Positions 1-8,705 of a stretch of DNA of 64,000 nucleotides are shown in pieces. Positions within the stretch are counted from its first letter, which is position 1, and each line of letters opens with the position of its first letter. Source of the DNA: Pseudomonas serbica (GTDB lineage: Bacteria > Pseudomonadota > Gammaproteobacteria > Pseudomonadales > Pseudomonadaceae); contig NZ_JAQIYM010000019.1 in the NCBI RefSeq assembly GCF_028823535.1, positions 1-64,000 of the forward strand, given 5' to 3'. A program made the translations under genes and the position numbers. Under the pieces are notes generated by a model, which was not told the origin of the DNA, did no database searches, and saw nothing but the letters and a program-made list of their open reading frames with translations.

Positions 1-55
1 CCTGGCCCCCCACCCCCCGCTCCCACATTCAGCATTTGCCAGGCGCGAAAACTGC

Positions 56-1633
56 TTATTGTCCGTCGACGCTGCGCGGCACACCGAGCGGGTTGCCCTC
101 ACGCAGCGCCTCGGGCAGCAACGCATCGGGAAAGCCCTGGTAGCACACCGGCCGCAGGAAGCGCTCGATGGAACTCATGCCCACCGAAGTGAAACGGCTG
201 TCTGACGATGCCGGAAACGGCCCGCCGTGCACGCTGGCGAAAGACACCTCCTGGGGATGGGCGAAGGCGTTGACGACGATCCGCCCGGTGCGCCGTTCCA
301 GGATCGGCAGCAAACGACGGGCCAGTCCCAGGTCCACGTCTTCCAGGTGCATGGCCGCACTGAGCTGACCGCGAAGCGCACGGGCGACCGCGAGCATTTG
401 CGCCTCATCCTCGACTTTCACCAACAACGCGGCCGGCCCGAACACTTCCTCGGCCAGGCCTGTTTCGCCGAGAAAACGCGGGCCGTCGACCTCGAGCAAT
501 AGGGCCTGGCCGTCCAGTGCCGCAGTGGCGGCCAGGCCTTCGGCAACCGGCCTGGCACCGGCGCCGTGCAACCTGTCGAGTCCGCTCAAGTACGCTCCAT
601 GGATGCCCGGCGTCAGCATCGGCCGTGCCGCTGCCGCCGCTACCCGGTTGATCATGGCCGCGCGCAGGGGCTCGAAACCGGCCCCGGCGATGGCGATCAG
701 CATCGCCGGCTTGAGACAGGCCTGCCCGACATTGACCAGCATGCGCTCGATGAAACCGTCACCGATCTGCGCACCACGCTCGGCCAGTGCCCGGGGCAGG
801 ATGAAGGTGGGGTTGACGCTGGCCATTTCGGTGAACACCGGGATCGGCTCGGGGCGTAGCTGCGCCCGGCGATACAGGGCCATGCCGCCCTGTTCGGAGC
901 CGGTGAAGGTCACCGCCTTGATCAACGGATGGTCGACCAGGGCCTCGCCGATTGCGTTGCCGGCGCCGCGCACCATCGAGAACACGCCTTCAGGCAAGCC
1001 ACTGTCCTGCACGGCCTTGCGGATGGCCCGGGCCTGGATTTCCGAGGCCCCCGGGTGAGCGTTGTGGGCCTTGACGATCACCGTCGCGCCGGCCGCCAGC
1101 GCGGCTGCCGTGTCGCCGCCGGCCACCGAGTAGCTGATGGGGAAATTGCTGGCGCCAAACACGGCCACGGGGCCGAGGGCGATTTTCTGCAGGCGATGAT
1201 CCATGCGCGGGCGTGGCTGGCGCCCAGGCTGGGCCGGATCGATGGCCACCTGGAGAAAACGTCCGCGGCGCACCACCTCGGCGAATTGCCGGAATTGCGT
1301 GGCGGCCCTGGCCGCTTCGCCCAGCAATTGTGCTTCGGGCAAACCGGTTTCCAGGGCGGCCCGAACGGCCAGCGGCTGGGCGACGGCCTGCAGGTTGTCG
1401 GCGATACGCTCCAGCAAGGCCGAACGCTCGGCGAGCGAGGTGTGGCTGTAGTGGTCGAACGCGGCGTCGGCGAGGATCGCCGCCTGGTCCACTTCAGCGG
1501 CGCCACCGAAGGCGAACTCCGGCTCGATAAGCTGATGGGTGGCGGGGTTCAGCGCCTTCATCGTCCCTGCGCTGGCGGCGACTTCGTTGGCGCCGATCAA
1601 CAGGTTTCCAGTCAGTTTCATGGGCGTGCTCAC
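56..1633 (-). CDS. Aldehyde dehydrogenase, 2-ketoglutarate-semialdehyde dehydrogenase type
   Basis: A 525-residue NAD(P)-dependent aldehyde dehydrogenase. The sequence best fits the branch that oxidises 2-oxoglutarate semialdehyde to 2-oxoglutarate at the end of non-phosphorylative pentose and hydroxyproline/aldarate pathways. Visible landmarks are GASNFPIS in the cofactor fold, the substrate-activating Glu in FTEMASVNP and the nucleophilic Cys in VNVGQACLKPAM. Its start overlaps the stop of the cysteine hydrolase (1630..2253) by 4 bases, so the two are translationally coupled and face away from the HxlR regulator. Family is clear; the substrate is inferred from overall resemblance only. Confidence 0.85.
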   Translation of the reverse strand: MSTPMKLTGNLLIGANEVAASAGTMKALNPATHQLIEPEFAFGGAAEVDQAAILADAAFDHYSHTSLAERSALLERIADNLQAVAQPLAVRAALETGLPEAQLLGEAARAATQFRQFAEVVRRGRFLQVAIDPAQPGRQPRPRMDHRLQKIALGPVAVFGASNFPISYSVAGGDTAAALAAGATVIVKAHNAHPGASEIQARAIRKAVQDSGLPEGVFSMVRGAGNAIGEALVDHPLIKAVTFTGSEQGGMALYRRAQLRPEPIPVFTEMASVNPTFILPRALAERGAQIGDGFIERMLVNVGQACLKPAMLIAIAGAGFEPLRAAMINRVAAAAARPMLTPGIHGAYLSGLDRLHGAGARPVAEGLAATAALDGQALLLEVDGPRFLGETGLAEEVFGPAALLVKVEDEAQMLAVARALRGQLSAAMHLEDVDLGLARRLLPILERRTGRIVVNAFAHPQEVSFASVHGGPFPASSDSRFTSVGMSSIERFLRPVCYQGFPDALLPEALREGNPLGVPRSVDGQ

Positions 1634-2253
1634 AGCTTGAGGGTGGCGGTCAGTTGCTCGGTGGTGACAATCGAATGGGCGAAGGTCGGGCCATTCAGTT
1701 CATGGGCCGCGTGCATCATTTCCGGCTTGAAAGCGGCGGTGGCGTCGCGCACCAGGGTGACGTGGTAGCCCAGTTCCTGGGCGTAGCGGGCGGTCGCCTC
1801 GATGCAGGTGTTGGCCAGCAGGCCGACGATGATCACGTGGGTGATGCCTTTCTGCTTGAGGCGAAAATCCAGGTCGGTGTTGGCAAAACCGCTGGAGCCC
1901 CAATGCTCCTGGACCACGGTGTCGCCGGGCTGGGGCGCGAAATCGGGGTGCCATTCGCCCCCCCATTCGCCACGGGCGAAGTGGTGCATGTGCTGGATCT
2001 TGCATTGGGTGGGGCTGGGGTGATCCCAGTTCTCGTAGTCGCCTTGCTCCCAACGCCGGTGCGGTACGATGAACACCGGTATGTCGAGGGCGCGAACCGT
2101 CCGGTCGAGGGTGCGCAGGTTGTCGAACAGGCCGACTTGCCGGGCGATCGGCTCCAGCAGCGGGAAAATCTTGCCGCCTTCGGAGAGGAAGTCGTTGTAG
2201 GGATCGACCAGCAGGTAAGCGGTGCGAGCCAATGGGTAGGGTGCGTTGGACAT
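1630..2253 (-). CDS. Isochorismatase-family cysteine hydrolase
   Basis: A 207-residue cytosolic hydrolase of the isochorismatase/nicotinamidase fold. The N-terminal Asp lies in YLLVDPYNDFL and the nucleophilic Cys in GLLANTCIEATAR. The third catalytic residue of the family, a Lys, is not at its usual place: the strand reads VVQEHWGSSGF, as in a subgroup of uncharacterised Pseudomonas hydrolases. Substrate unknown. It is first in a two-gene operon with the aldehyde dehydrogenase (4-base overlap), so a plausible role is to release or clean up a precursor of that enzyme's aldehyde. It is divergent from the HxlR gene, its likely regulator. Confidence 0.8.
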   Translation of the reverse strand: MSNAPYPLARTAYLLVDPYNDFLSEGGKIFPLLEPIARQVGLFDNLRTLDRTVRALDIPVFIVPHRRWEQGDYENWDHPSPTQCKIQHMHHFARGEWGGEWHPDFAPQPGDTVVQEHWGSSGFANTDLDFRLKQKGITHVIIVGLLANTCIEATARYAQELGYHVTLVRDATAAFKPEMMHAAHELNGPTFAHSIVTTEQLTATLKL

Positions 2254-2314
2254 GACAAATGCTCCGGGAAAATGGGCGGTTCGGTGCCATGGGCTTGCCG
2301 TGGCAGTGCGTAGA

Positions 2315-2327
2315 TATGATAATCATA
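2315..2327. promoter_or_regulatory. Perfect 13-bp inverted repeat between divergent genes (candidate HxlR operator)
   Basis: TATGAT-A-ATCATA lies in the short intergenic space between the cysteine hydrolase and the HxlR gene. Each arm also resembles a sigma-70 -10 hexamer reading outwards, so a dimer bound here could control both directions. No good -35 is visible at 17 bp on either side, so the promoter assignment is tentative. Confidence 0.35.
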
Positions 2328-2352
2328 GTTACTTGGAAAGAGGCAAGCCCGT

Positions 2353-2871
2353 ATGGCGTTAAAAAAGACTAGCCCGCAAACCTTGTGTCCGATTGCCCGG
2401 GCCGAAGACGTGGTCGGCGATCGCTGGACCGTGCTGGTGCTGCGCGAGTTGTTCATGCGCAATCATCGCTACGATGACATCCAGGCGCAGACCGGCGGCA
2501 CCCCGCAGATGGTCGCGACCCGCCTGAAAAGCCTGGAGGCGGACGGCATGGTCGAGCGCCGCGCCTACAACGAGCGGCCGCCGCGCTACGAGTACCACCT
2601 CACGGCCAAGGGGCAGGCGTTTTACTCCGTGGTGCTGGCGTTGCGCGCCTGGGGGGAAACCTGGTGCAAGTCGCCGCAAGAGGGCCTGGCCGTGCATTAC
2701 ACCCACCAGCGCTGCGGGCAGCCCGCAGGGCTGGGGCCGTTGTGCGAACATTGCGGTGAGTTGCTGCGCCGTGACGAATTGAGCAGCGAGCCGAGTGCGG
2801 CCTATGCCCAGGAGCGCCAGGAACGGCGCGAGGGGTTCAAGCGTGGGCCGGCGGTCAAGTCCGCGGAGTGA
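2353..2871 (+). CDS. HxlR-family transcriptional regulator
   Basis: A 172-residue winged-helix regulator of the HxlR/MarR-like type. The core starts with CPIARAEDVVGDRWTVLVL and continues through a winged helix (TGGTPQMVATRLKSLEADGMVERRAY split over helix and wing) and the typical YHLTAKGQAF strand. The C-terminal extension carries Cys residues (QRCGQPAG, LCEHCGE) that could form a small metal- or redox-sensing site. An AAGAGG ribosome binding site lies 9 bases before ATG. It is divergent from the hydrolase-dehydrogenase operon and probably regulates it. Confidence 0.85.
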   Translation: MALKKTSPQTLCPIARAEDVVGDRWTVLVLRELFMRNHRYDDIQAQTGGTPQMVATRLKSLEADGMVERRAYNERPPRYEYHLTAKGQAFYSVVLALRAWGETWCKSPQEGLAVHYTHQRCGQPAGLGPLCEHCGELLRRDELSSEPSAAYAQERQERREGFKRGPAVKSAE

Positions 2872-2988
2872 GGGCCGGGGTCTTTAACTATTCGTTGCAC
2901 TGATAGTCACAATCATCCATCACAAGTTCTGTTGTTGCCGGCAAACAGGGAGTATCGCGTGCATTGAAAACGCTTCCGGAACCCTGTG

Positions 2989-3327
2989 ATGAAGATGCTG
3001 ACTCGACTGGCGCTGATCGCCCCCTTGCTGCTGTCCGGGTGTGCTTCTGCACCTAATGACCCGACGCTGACCCTGCAGACGAAAAAGGCCCCGGCGGACT
3101 ACGCCCAGTGTGTCCTGCCGAAACTGCAGGAAGACGCGCTGAGCGCCACGATCTCGCAAACCCAACGCAGTTATCGAATCGTTGTATCGAGCAAGGTCGC
3201 CGCCGATGATGTACTCGAAGCCTACAAGGCCTCGAATGGCGGCAAGGTGTTCCTGTACGAACGCACGTTGCTGGCCTCGACGTTCGGGCCATCGCGCCTC
3301 GAACGTGCGGCCCAGGAATGCCTCTAG
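2989..3327 (+). CDS. Small putative lipoprotein
   Basis: A 112-residue protein with a lipoprotein signal: a basic start, a hydrophobic stretch and the lipobox LLSG-C near residue 18, followed by ASAPND. The mature part (about 95 residues) has two further Cys residues (AQCVLP and the penultimate Cys at the C-terminus). It resembles short envelope lipoproteins common in Pseudomonas, with no recognised catalytic motif. The reading frame is open from a GTG 3 bases upstream, but the ATG at 2989 is the more natural start. Function unknown. Confidence 0.65.
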   Translation: MKMLTRLALIAPLLLSGCASAPNDPTLTLQTKKAPADYAQCVLPKLQEDALSATISQTQRSYRIVVSSKVAADDVLEAYKASNGGKVFLYERTLLASTFGPSRLERAAQECL

Positions 3328-3351
3328 GCAGGCCCTCGATACAGCCGACCC

Positions 3352-4359
3352 TTACTGGCCTGCGTTCACTACCGCCGTGCTGCCGCGCAGCGTCAACTCG
3401 AACGGCAACACCACATGGCGCTGTACCAGCGGTTTTTTTTCGATCAGCGCAATCAGCATCTCGACGGCTTTGCGGCCGAAGACTTCGGCGGGTTGCGCGA
3501 TGGTTGTCAGCGGGGGGTCGCAGTAAGCCGCGAAGGGAATGTCGTCAAAACCGACCAGCGAAATATCCTCGGGCACCCGTAAACCCTGTTGCTTGATGCG
3601 TTTCAACGCGCCGATGGCCATTTCATCGTTTTCGCAGAACAGTGCAGTGGGACGCTCTGGCAGATCCAGCATGGCGGCGGCGCCTTCATCACCGGCTTTC
3701 AGGCTGAAATCTCCATGGCAGATCAGTGTCGGGTCGCAATCAATCCCGGCCTGACGCAAGGCATCCTGATAACCGGCCACGCGGTCGCGGGTCAGCGGGC
3801 TGCTTTTAGGGCCCTTGATCAGGCCGATCCGGCGGTGGCCCAGTTCGATCAGGTGTTCGGTCATGGCCTTGGCGGCCGCGCGGTTATCCAGGCTGATGGT
3901 CGGATGACGGCCGCCATGGATCACCTCGCAGGCGTTGACGATAGGCGGTAGTTCGGTGTTGGGGAAGGGCGCCTCGAACGGGTCATAGGCGCGCAACTGG
4001 ATCACACCGTCTGCCTGGTGGTTGTACACCAGTTCGGCGAATTCCTGTTCGATCTCCTCGCGACCCTGGGTGTCGCACAGCAGCAGCCGATAGTTGGCTG
4101 CCTGGGCCGCCTGTTGCGCGCCGCTGATGACCCGGGCGAAAAATGTGTTGGCGATGGCCGGCACCAGGATCACCAGGTTGCCGGTGCGGCGCGAACGAAA
4201 CTGCACCGCCATCAGGTTCGGCCTGTAGCCGGCCTGTTCCACGGCCGCGTTGACCTTGTCCCGTGTCTTTGGGAGCACACGCTCAGGCGATTTCAGGGTT
4301 CTGGACACCGTGGCCACCGAGACGCCGGCCAGCCTGGCTACTTCACGGATATTGGACAA
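3352..4359 (-). CDS. LacI-family transcriptional repressor, TTG start
   Basis: A 335-residue LacI/GalR regulator. The N-terminal helix-turn-helix reads IREVARLAGVSVATVSRTL, followed by the hinge helix region and a periplasmic-binding-protein-like sugar domain ending in LTLRGSTA. The frame is open up to 4440, but the family start falls at a TTG codon at 4359, preceded by GAGGTGATC, an excellent ribosome binding site; the 27 upstream codons add nothing typical of the family. It is divergent from the sugar oxidoreductase operon, whose promoter carries a perfect LacI-type operator (4482..4501). It is therefore most likely the local, ligand-released repressor. Confidence 0.88.
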   Translation of the reverse strand: MSNIREVARLAGVSVATVSRTLKSPERVLPKTRDKVNAAVEQAGYRPNLMAVQFRSRRTGNLVILVPAIANTFFARVISGAQQAAQAANYRLLLCDTQGREEIEQEFAELVYNHQADGVIQLRAYDPFEAPFPNTELPPIVNACEVIHGGRHPTISLDNRAAAKAMTEHLIELGHRRIGLIKGPKSSPLTRDRVAGYQDALRQAGIDCDPTLICHGDFSLKAGDEGAAAMLDLPERPTALFCENDEMAIGALKRIKQQGLRVPEDISLVGFDDIPFAAYCDPPLTTIAQPAEVFGRKAVEMLIALIEKKPLVQRHVVLPFELTLRGSTAVVNAGQ

Positions 4360-4445
4360 GATCACCTCGTTATCGAACCGCACGGCCGGCGAGCTTAACG
4401 CAGTTATTCCTGGGCTGAAATGTTCATTGATTTTAATCACGGGGT

Positions 4446-4474
4446 TTGACAGGCATTGAAACTGAGCCTAAATT
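4446..4474 (+). promoter_or_regulatory. Sigma-70 promoter of the sugar oxidoreductase operon
   Basis: A perfect -35 TTGACA (4446-4451) is followed after 17 bp by TAAATT (4469-4474, four of six matches to TATAAT). The LacI-type operator begins 8 bp downstream, where bound repressor would block initiation. The ATG of the first gene is at 4549. Confidence 0.6.
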
Positions 4475-4481
4475 TCCGCCA

Positions 4482-4501
4482 CGATGTAACCGGTTACATC
4501 G
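4482..4501. promoter_or_regulatory. LacI-family operator, perfect 20-bp palindrome
   Basis: CGATGTAACCGGTTACATCG is fully self-complementary, with the central CG step typical of LacI/GalR operators. It sits immediately downstream of the promoter at 4446-4474 and between the divergent LacI gene and the operon. Confidence 0.8.
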
Positions 4502-4548
4502 GCGCCTGGCTTCAGTCTGAAAAGCCGCTTCAAACAGAGAACATTGCG

Positions 4549-5715
4549 ATGAACGCTGCAACAGCAAAAATAAGAATGGGATTTGTCGGGGGCGGCGAGG
4601 GCGCATTCATCGCTCAAGCCCACCGTCAGGCCGCCGGGCTCGATGGGCGTTTTGAACTGGTGTGCGGCGCCTTCAGCCGCGACCCGCAGAACAACCTGAA
4701 CACCGGCGCGGCACTGGGCCTGCCGCCCTCGCGCTGCTACAGCGACTGGCAGCAGATGATCGAGGCCGAGCGTGGGTTGCCCGCTGAGCAGCGCATGGAG
4801 TTGCTGGTGATCGTCACCCCCAACCACTTGCACGCTCCGGTTGCCAGCCAGGCGCTGGGTGCGGGTTTTCATGTGTTCAGCGAAAAACCTGCGGCACTGA
4901 ACCTGGTGGAATTGCTGGCACTCAAGGACGTGGTCGAACGCAGCGGTCGCCTCTACGGCCTGGCCCATACGTACCTGGGCTACCCCATGGTCTGGCAGGC
5001 GCGCGAAATGGTGCGCAGCGGCGTGATCGGTGCGGTGCGCAAGGTCATTGTCGAATACCCCCAAGGCTGGCTCAGCCAGGATGTGGCCGGGCAGGGCAAC
5101 AGGCAGGCGCTATGGCGCGACAGGCCGGAGCAGTCCGGTGTGGGCGGTTGCATCGGTGACATCGGCACCCACGCCTTTTCCCTGGCCGAGTTTGTCGCGG
5201 ACCAACCGATCCAGCAGTTGTGCGCGATGTTGGGCGTGCACATCGCCGGCCGTCAGTTGGACGATGACGCCTCGATGCTGTTCAAGATGGCCGGCGGCGC
5301 CAGCGGCGTGTTGATCGCCAGTCAGGTCTGCGCCGGCGAAGAGAACCCGCTGAAAATTCGCGTCTATGGCGACCAGGGCGCACTGGAATGGCGGCAGGAG
5401 GAACCCGCCAGCCTGGTCCACCGTGCCCTCGATCAACCCATGCGCATCCTGCGCTCCGGTGTCGGCCAGCCGTGGCTGTGCGATGCCGCCAGCCAGCGCA
5501 TGCGTTTGCCGGCCGGGCATCCTGAAGGCTATCTCGAAGCCATGGCCAATCTCTACGGCGATTTTGCCCGCGCCATCCGTGGCAACGTCGCGGGGCACGA
5601 TGCGCCCGGGGTGCCCGGTATCGACATCGGCCTGCGCGGCATGGCGTTCATTGAAACCGTGATCGCCAACCATCGTGGCGACGCCAAGTGGACCGAACTG
5701 GTCTGCACCCCATGA
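4549..5715 (+). CDS. Gfo/Idh/MocA-family sugar oxidoreductase
   Basis: A 388-residue NAD(P)-dependent oxidoreductase acting on a sugar or cyclitol. The N-terminal Rossmann fold starts with MGFVGGGEGAFIAQAH and the family signature EKPAALN follows near residue 110; the alpha/beta substrate domain fills the rest. The frame is open from 4456, but that would place the promoter and operator inside the gene, so ATG 4549 is chosen. Its stop overlaps an ATG of the following isomerase (ATGA). Together with a TIM-barrel isomerase and an NupG-like permease it forms a sugar or glycoside uptake and oxidation operon under LacI control. Substrate unknown. Confidence 0.85.
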   Translation: MNAATAKIRMGFVGGGEGAFIAQAHRQAAGLDGRFELVCGAFSRDPQNNLNTGAALGLPPSRCYSDWQQMIEAERGLPAEQRMELLVIVTPNHLHAPVASQALGAGFHVFSEKPAALNLVELLALKDVVERSGRLYGLAHTYLGYPMVWQAREMVRSGVIGAVRKVIVEYPQGWLSQDVAGQGNRQALWRDRPEQSGVGGCIGDIGTHAFSLAEFVADQPIQQLCAMLGVHIAGRQLDDDASMLFKMAGGASGVLIASQVCAGEENPLKIRVYGDQGALEWRQEEPASLVHRALDQPMRILRSGVGQPWLCDAASQRMRLPAGHPEGYLEAMANLYGDFARAIRGNVAGHDAPGVPGIDIGLRGMAFIETVIANHRGDAKWTELVCTP

Positions 5716-5729
5716 CTCTGGAGACTTGC

Positions 5730-6806
5730 GTGACTGACACTACCGCAACCGGCATGCGAGGCCCGGGGATTTTCCTCGCGCAGTTCATGTCCGCCGAAGC
5801 ACCCTTCGATACCCTGGCCAACATCGCCCGGTGGGCGGCATCCCAGGGTTACAAGGCCATTCAACTGCCGACGCTGGGCACGTCGTTCATTGACCTTGCG
5901 CGCGCCGCCGAAGACCAGGATTACTGCGATGAACTGAAAGCGGTCTGCGCTCAGGCGGGCGTCGAGATCAGTGAGCTCTCGACTCATCTGCAAGGCCAAC
6001 TGGTGGCGGTGCATCCGGCGTTCGACACGCTGTTCGATGACTTCGCACCGGCACATTTGCGCGGCCAACCCCAGGCCCGCACCGACTGGGCCATCGACCA
6101 GTTGAAGCTGGCGGCACGCGCCAGTCAGCGCTTGGGCTTGAAGGCCCACGCGACCTTTTCTGGCGCGCTGCTCTGGCCCTACCTCTACCCCTGGCCGCAG
6201 CGCCCGAGTGGTCTGGTCGAGCAGGGTTTCGCCGAACTGGCCAGGCGCTGGTTGCCGATTCTCGATTGTTTCGAAGAGGCCGGCGTCGACCTGTGCTACG
6301 AGATCCACCCCGGCGAAGACCTGCATGACGGCGCTTCATTCGAGCGCTTCCTGGAGGCAGTCGATCACCATCCCCGTGCGGCGATCCTGTATGACCCGAG
6401 CCACCTGCTGCTGCAGCAAATGGACTACCTGGGCTTCATCGATCGCTACCACGCGCGCATCCGCATGTTCCACGTCAAGGACGCCGAATTCCGGCCCGAT
6501 GCCCGTTCCGGTGTCTACGGCGGATACCAGGGCTGGGTCGAGCGGCCGGGGCGTTTTCGCTCATTGGGCGATGGCCAGATCGACTTCAAGTCGATCTTCA
6601 GCAAATTGACCCAATACGACTACGCCGGGTGGGCCGTGCTGGAGTGGGAGTGCTGCCTGAAGGACTCCGCGCAGGGCGCCGCAGAAGGTGCGGCATTCAT
6701 CGAGCGACACATGATCAGCAAGACTCGCAAGGCCTTTGACGATTTCGCCAGCGTGTCGTCCGACGCCGCCTTCAATCGTCGATTGTTGGGGTTACCCGAC
6801 GCCTGA
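5730..6806 (+). CDS. Sugar phosphate isomerase/epimerase (xylose-isomerase-like TIM barrel)
   Basis: A 358-residue TIM-barrel protein of the AP-endonuclease-2/IolE type. Metal-ligand regions typical of the family are visible: CYEIHPGEDLHDG, LYDPSHLL, MFHVKDAEF and the C-terminal AVLEWECC. Two starts compete. ATG 5712 overlaps the previous stop, while GTG 5730 has GGAG six bases upstream and gives the more natural N-terminus; I chose the GTG. Second gene of the LacI-controlled operon; it likely isomerises or dehydrates the keto-product of the oxidoreductase. Confidence 0.82.
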   Translation: MTDTTATGMRGPGIFLAQFMSAEAPFDTLANIARWAASQGYKAIQLPTLGTSFIDLARAAEDQDYCDELKAVCAQAGVEISELSTHLQGQLVAVHPAFDTLFDDFAPAHLRGQPQARTDWAIDQLKLAARASQRLGLKAHATFSGALLWPYLYPWPQRPSGLVEQGFAELARRWLPILDCFEEAGVDLCYEIHPGEDLHDGASFERFLEAVDHHPRAAILYDPSHLLLQQMDYLGFIDRYHARIRMFHVKDAEFRPDARSGVYGGYQGWVERPGRFRSLGDGQIDFKSIFSKLTQYDYAGWAVLEWECCLKDSAQGAAEGAAFIERHMISKTRKAFDDFASVSSDAAFNRRLLGLPDA

Positions 6807-6850
6807 ACCCGTTTCTCTCGCACCACAACAACAATAAGACGGTGACTGTC

Positions 6851-8083
6851 ATGACCACGATGACCGCGCGGCTAAGCGCAATGATGTTCCTGCAGTTCTT
6901 TATCTGGGGTGGCTGGTTCGTCACCCTCGGTACCTTTCTTGCCAGCAATCTGGGCGCCACAGGCGGGCAGATCGGCATGGCGTTCTCGACCCAGTCATGG
7001 GGCGCGATCATCGCGCCCTTCGTGATCGGTCTGATCGCCGACCGCTTCTTCAACGCCGAGCGCATTCTTGCCGTGTTGCACCTGGTGGGCGCGGTGTTGC
7101 TGTATCAACTGTATCGAGCACCGGATTTCAGCACCTTCTATCCATTCGTGCTGGCCTACATGATGGTCTATATGCCGACCCTGGCCCTGGTCAATTCCGT
7201 CGCGTTCCGCCAGATGAGCGACCCGGCGCTGGAGTTTTCGCGCATCCGCGTGTGGGGCACCCTCGGCTGGATCGTCGCCGGCGTGGTGATCAGCTTTGTG
7301 TTTGCCTGGGACTCACAAGCGGCGATTTCCTCCGGCGGGTTGCGCAACACCTTCCTGATGTCGGCGATCGCGTCACTGCTGCTGGGCGTGTACAGCTTCA
7401 CCTTGCCGCGTACCGCACCGCTCAAGGGCGAATCGAACGGCGGTCTCAAGCAGATGCTCGGGCTGGATGCCCTGGGGTTGCTCAAGGATCGCAGTTATCT
7501 GGTGTTTTTTATCGCCTCCATCCTGATCTGCATTCCGTTGGCGTTTTACTACCAGAACGCCAACCCGTTCCTGGCGGAAATCGGCGTGACCAACCCCACG
7601 GCGAAAATGGCCATCGGGCAAGTCTCCGAAGTGCTGTTCATGCTGCTTCTGCCGCTGTTCATCCAGCGCTTCGGGATCAAGCTTGCGCTGCTGGTGGGGA
7701 TGCTGGCGTGGGCTCTGCGCTACCTGTTGTTCGCCTACGGCAACAACGGTGACCTGGCGTTCATGCTGTTCACCGGTATCGCCTTGCACGGCATCTGCTA
7801 TGACTTTTTCTTCGTTTCCGGACAAATCTACACCGATGCCAAGGCTTCGGAGCGTTTCAGGAGTTCCGCCCAGGGCTTGATCACCCTGGCGACCTACGGC
7901 CTGGGCATGCTGATCGGTTTCTGGGTGGCGGGGCAGGTCACCGACCACTACGCCGCGTCGGCGGGCGCCCATGATTGGAAAAGCATCTGGCTGTTCCCGG
8001 CCGGGTTTGCCCTGGTGATCTTTTTCTGTTTTTCCCTGGCGTTCAAGGGGCGACAGGCGGTGGCTGTACAAACCACGGTTTGA
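6851..8083 (+). CDS. NupG/XapB-like nucleoside:H+ symporter family permease (MFS)
   Basis: A roughly 410-residue inner-membrane permease with about 12 transmembrane segments. The opening MMFLQFFIWGGWFVTLGTFL is characteristic of the nucleoside:proton symporter branch of the MFS. In this position (third gene of a LacI-controlled sugar operon) it probably imports the sugar, glycoside or nucleoside-like substrate used by the two upstream enzymes. GTG 6842 would add three residues; ATG 6851 is the more likely start. Confidence 0.82.
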   Translation: MTTMTARLSAMMFLQFFIWGGWFVTLGTFLASNLGATGGQIGMAFSTQSWGAIIAPFVIGLIADRFFNAERILAVLHLVGAVLLYQLYRAPDFSTFYPFVLAYMMVYMPTLALVNSVAFRQMSDPALEFSRIRVWGTLGWIVAGVVISFVFAWDSQAAISSGGLRNTFLMSAIASLLLGVYSFTLPRTAPLKGESNGGLKQMLGLDALGLLKDRSYLVFFIASILICIPLAFYYQNANPFLAEIGVTNPTAKMAIGQVSEVLFMLLLPLFIQRFGIKLALLVGMLAWALRYLLFAYGNNGDLAFMLFTGIALHGICYDFFFVSGQIYTDAKASERFRSSAQGLITLATYGLGMLIGFWVAGQVTDHYAASAGAHDWKSIWLFPAGFALVIFFCFSLAFKGRQAVAVQTTV

Positions 8084-8154
8084 CCCAGGGTATCAATAAG
8101 TTGGGGTGTTGCACTGCGCGAACATTAGTTGGATTAAGTGACGGCCAATGTCCA

Positions 8155-8160
8155 TATAAT
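8155..8160 (+). promoter_or_regulatory. Consensus -10 hexamer in an AT-rich leader
   Basis: TATAAT occurs in the AT-rich stretch before the first lipoprotein gene; a TTGGAT-like hexamer lies 20 bp upstream, which is longer than ideal. Probably the promoter of the lipoprotein pair. Confidence 0.3.
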
Positions 8161-8285
8161 TTACATGTTCGTGCAGTTTGCAATGTGCGCGGGTTATTGA
8201 ATTTATCGTGAATAATTATATTTACGCGGTGCTACGTGACTACTCTTAAAAGATTGGATCCGCTGGCTGATAAAAGGTGAGCGCT

Positions 8286-8684
8286 ATGAATAAGATTATT
8301 GCCTGTTCAATAGTTATATGCTTGATGGCGGGTTGCTCATCCTCTGGTCACCAAGCTGCCATGGATGCCCATGCCGATGCCCCGGCGACTGCAAAGCAGC
8401 TCAGTGCAAGCGAGATCAATTCCACGGTAATAGGGCGCAAGCACTCCAGCGTCACCTCTACTGGATACCCCTTCTCTGAAACCCTGAATCCTGACGGCAC
8501 CGCGACCATTAATATTTCCACCGAGCCTGTGCAGGCCGGTACCTGGGTAATCACCGAGGACGTCATTTGCGTGAGCTATCAGAAATATGGCAAGGAATGC
8601 AATAAAGTCCTGAGTGACGGAGTCACGATCTGGTTTGTCGATAGCGTAAAAAATAAAACCAACAACAAGTTTTCCGTTCAATAA
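8286..8684 (+). CDS. Small lipoprotein, first of a paralogous pair
   Basis: A 132-residue protein with a lipoprotein signal (MNKIIACSIVICLMAG-C-SSSG). The mature domain contains a GYPFSETLNPDGT strand, a GTWVI segment and a pair of Cys residues (VICVSY and KECNKV). This pattern resembles small DUF995-like envelope domains. It aligns by eye along its whole length with the next gene (8706..9101), so the two arose by tandem duplication. AAGGTGAG precedes ATG 8286. This gene and its leader are visibly more AT-rich than the flanks. Function unknown. Confidence 0.65.
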   Translation: MNKIIACSIVICLMAGCSSSGHQAAMDAHADAPATAKQLSASEINSTVIGRKHSSVTSTGYPFSETLNPDGTATINISTEPVQAGTWVITEDVICVSYQKYGKECNKVLSDGVTIWFVDSVKNKTNNKFSVQ

Positions 8685-8705
8685 AGTTGATGGGCGAGGT
8701 GCGGC

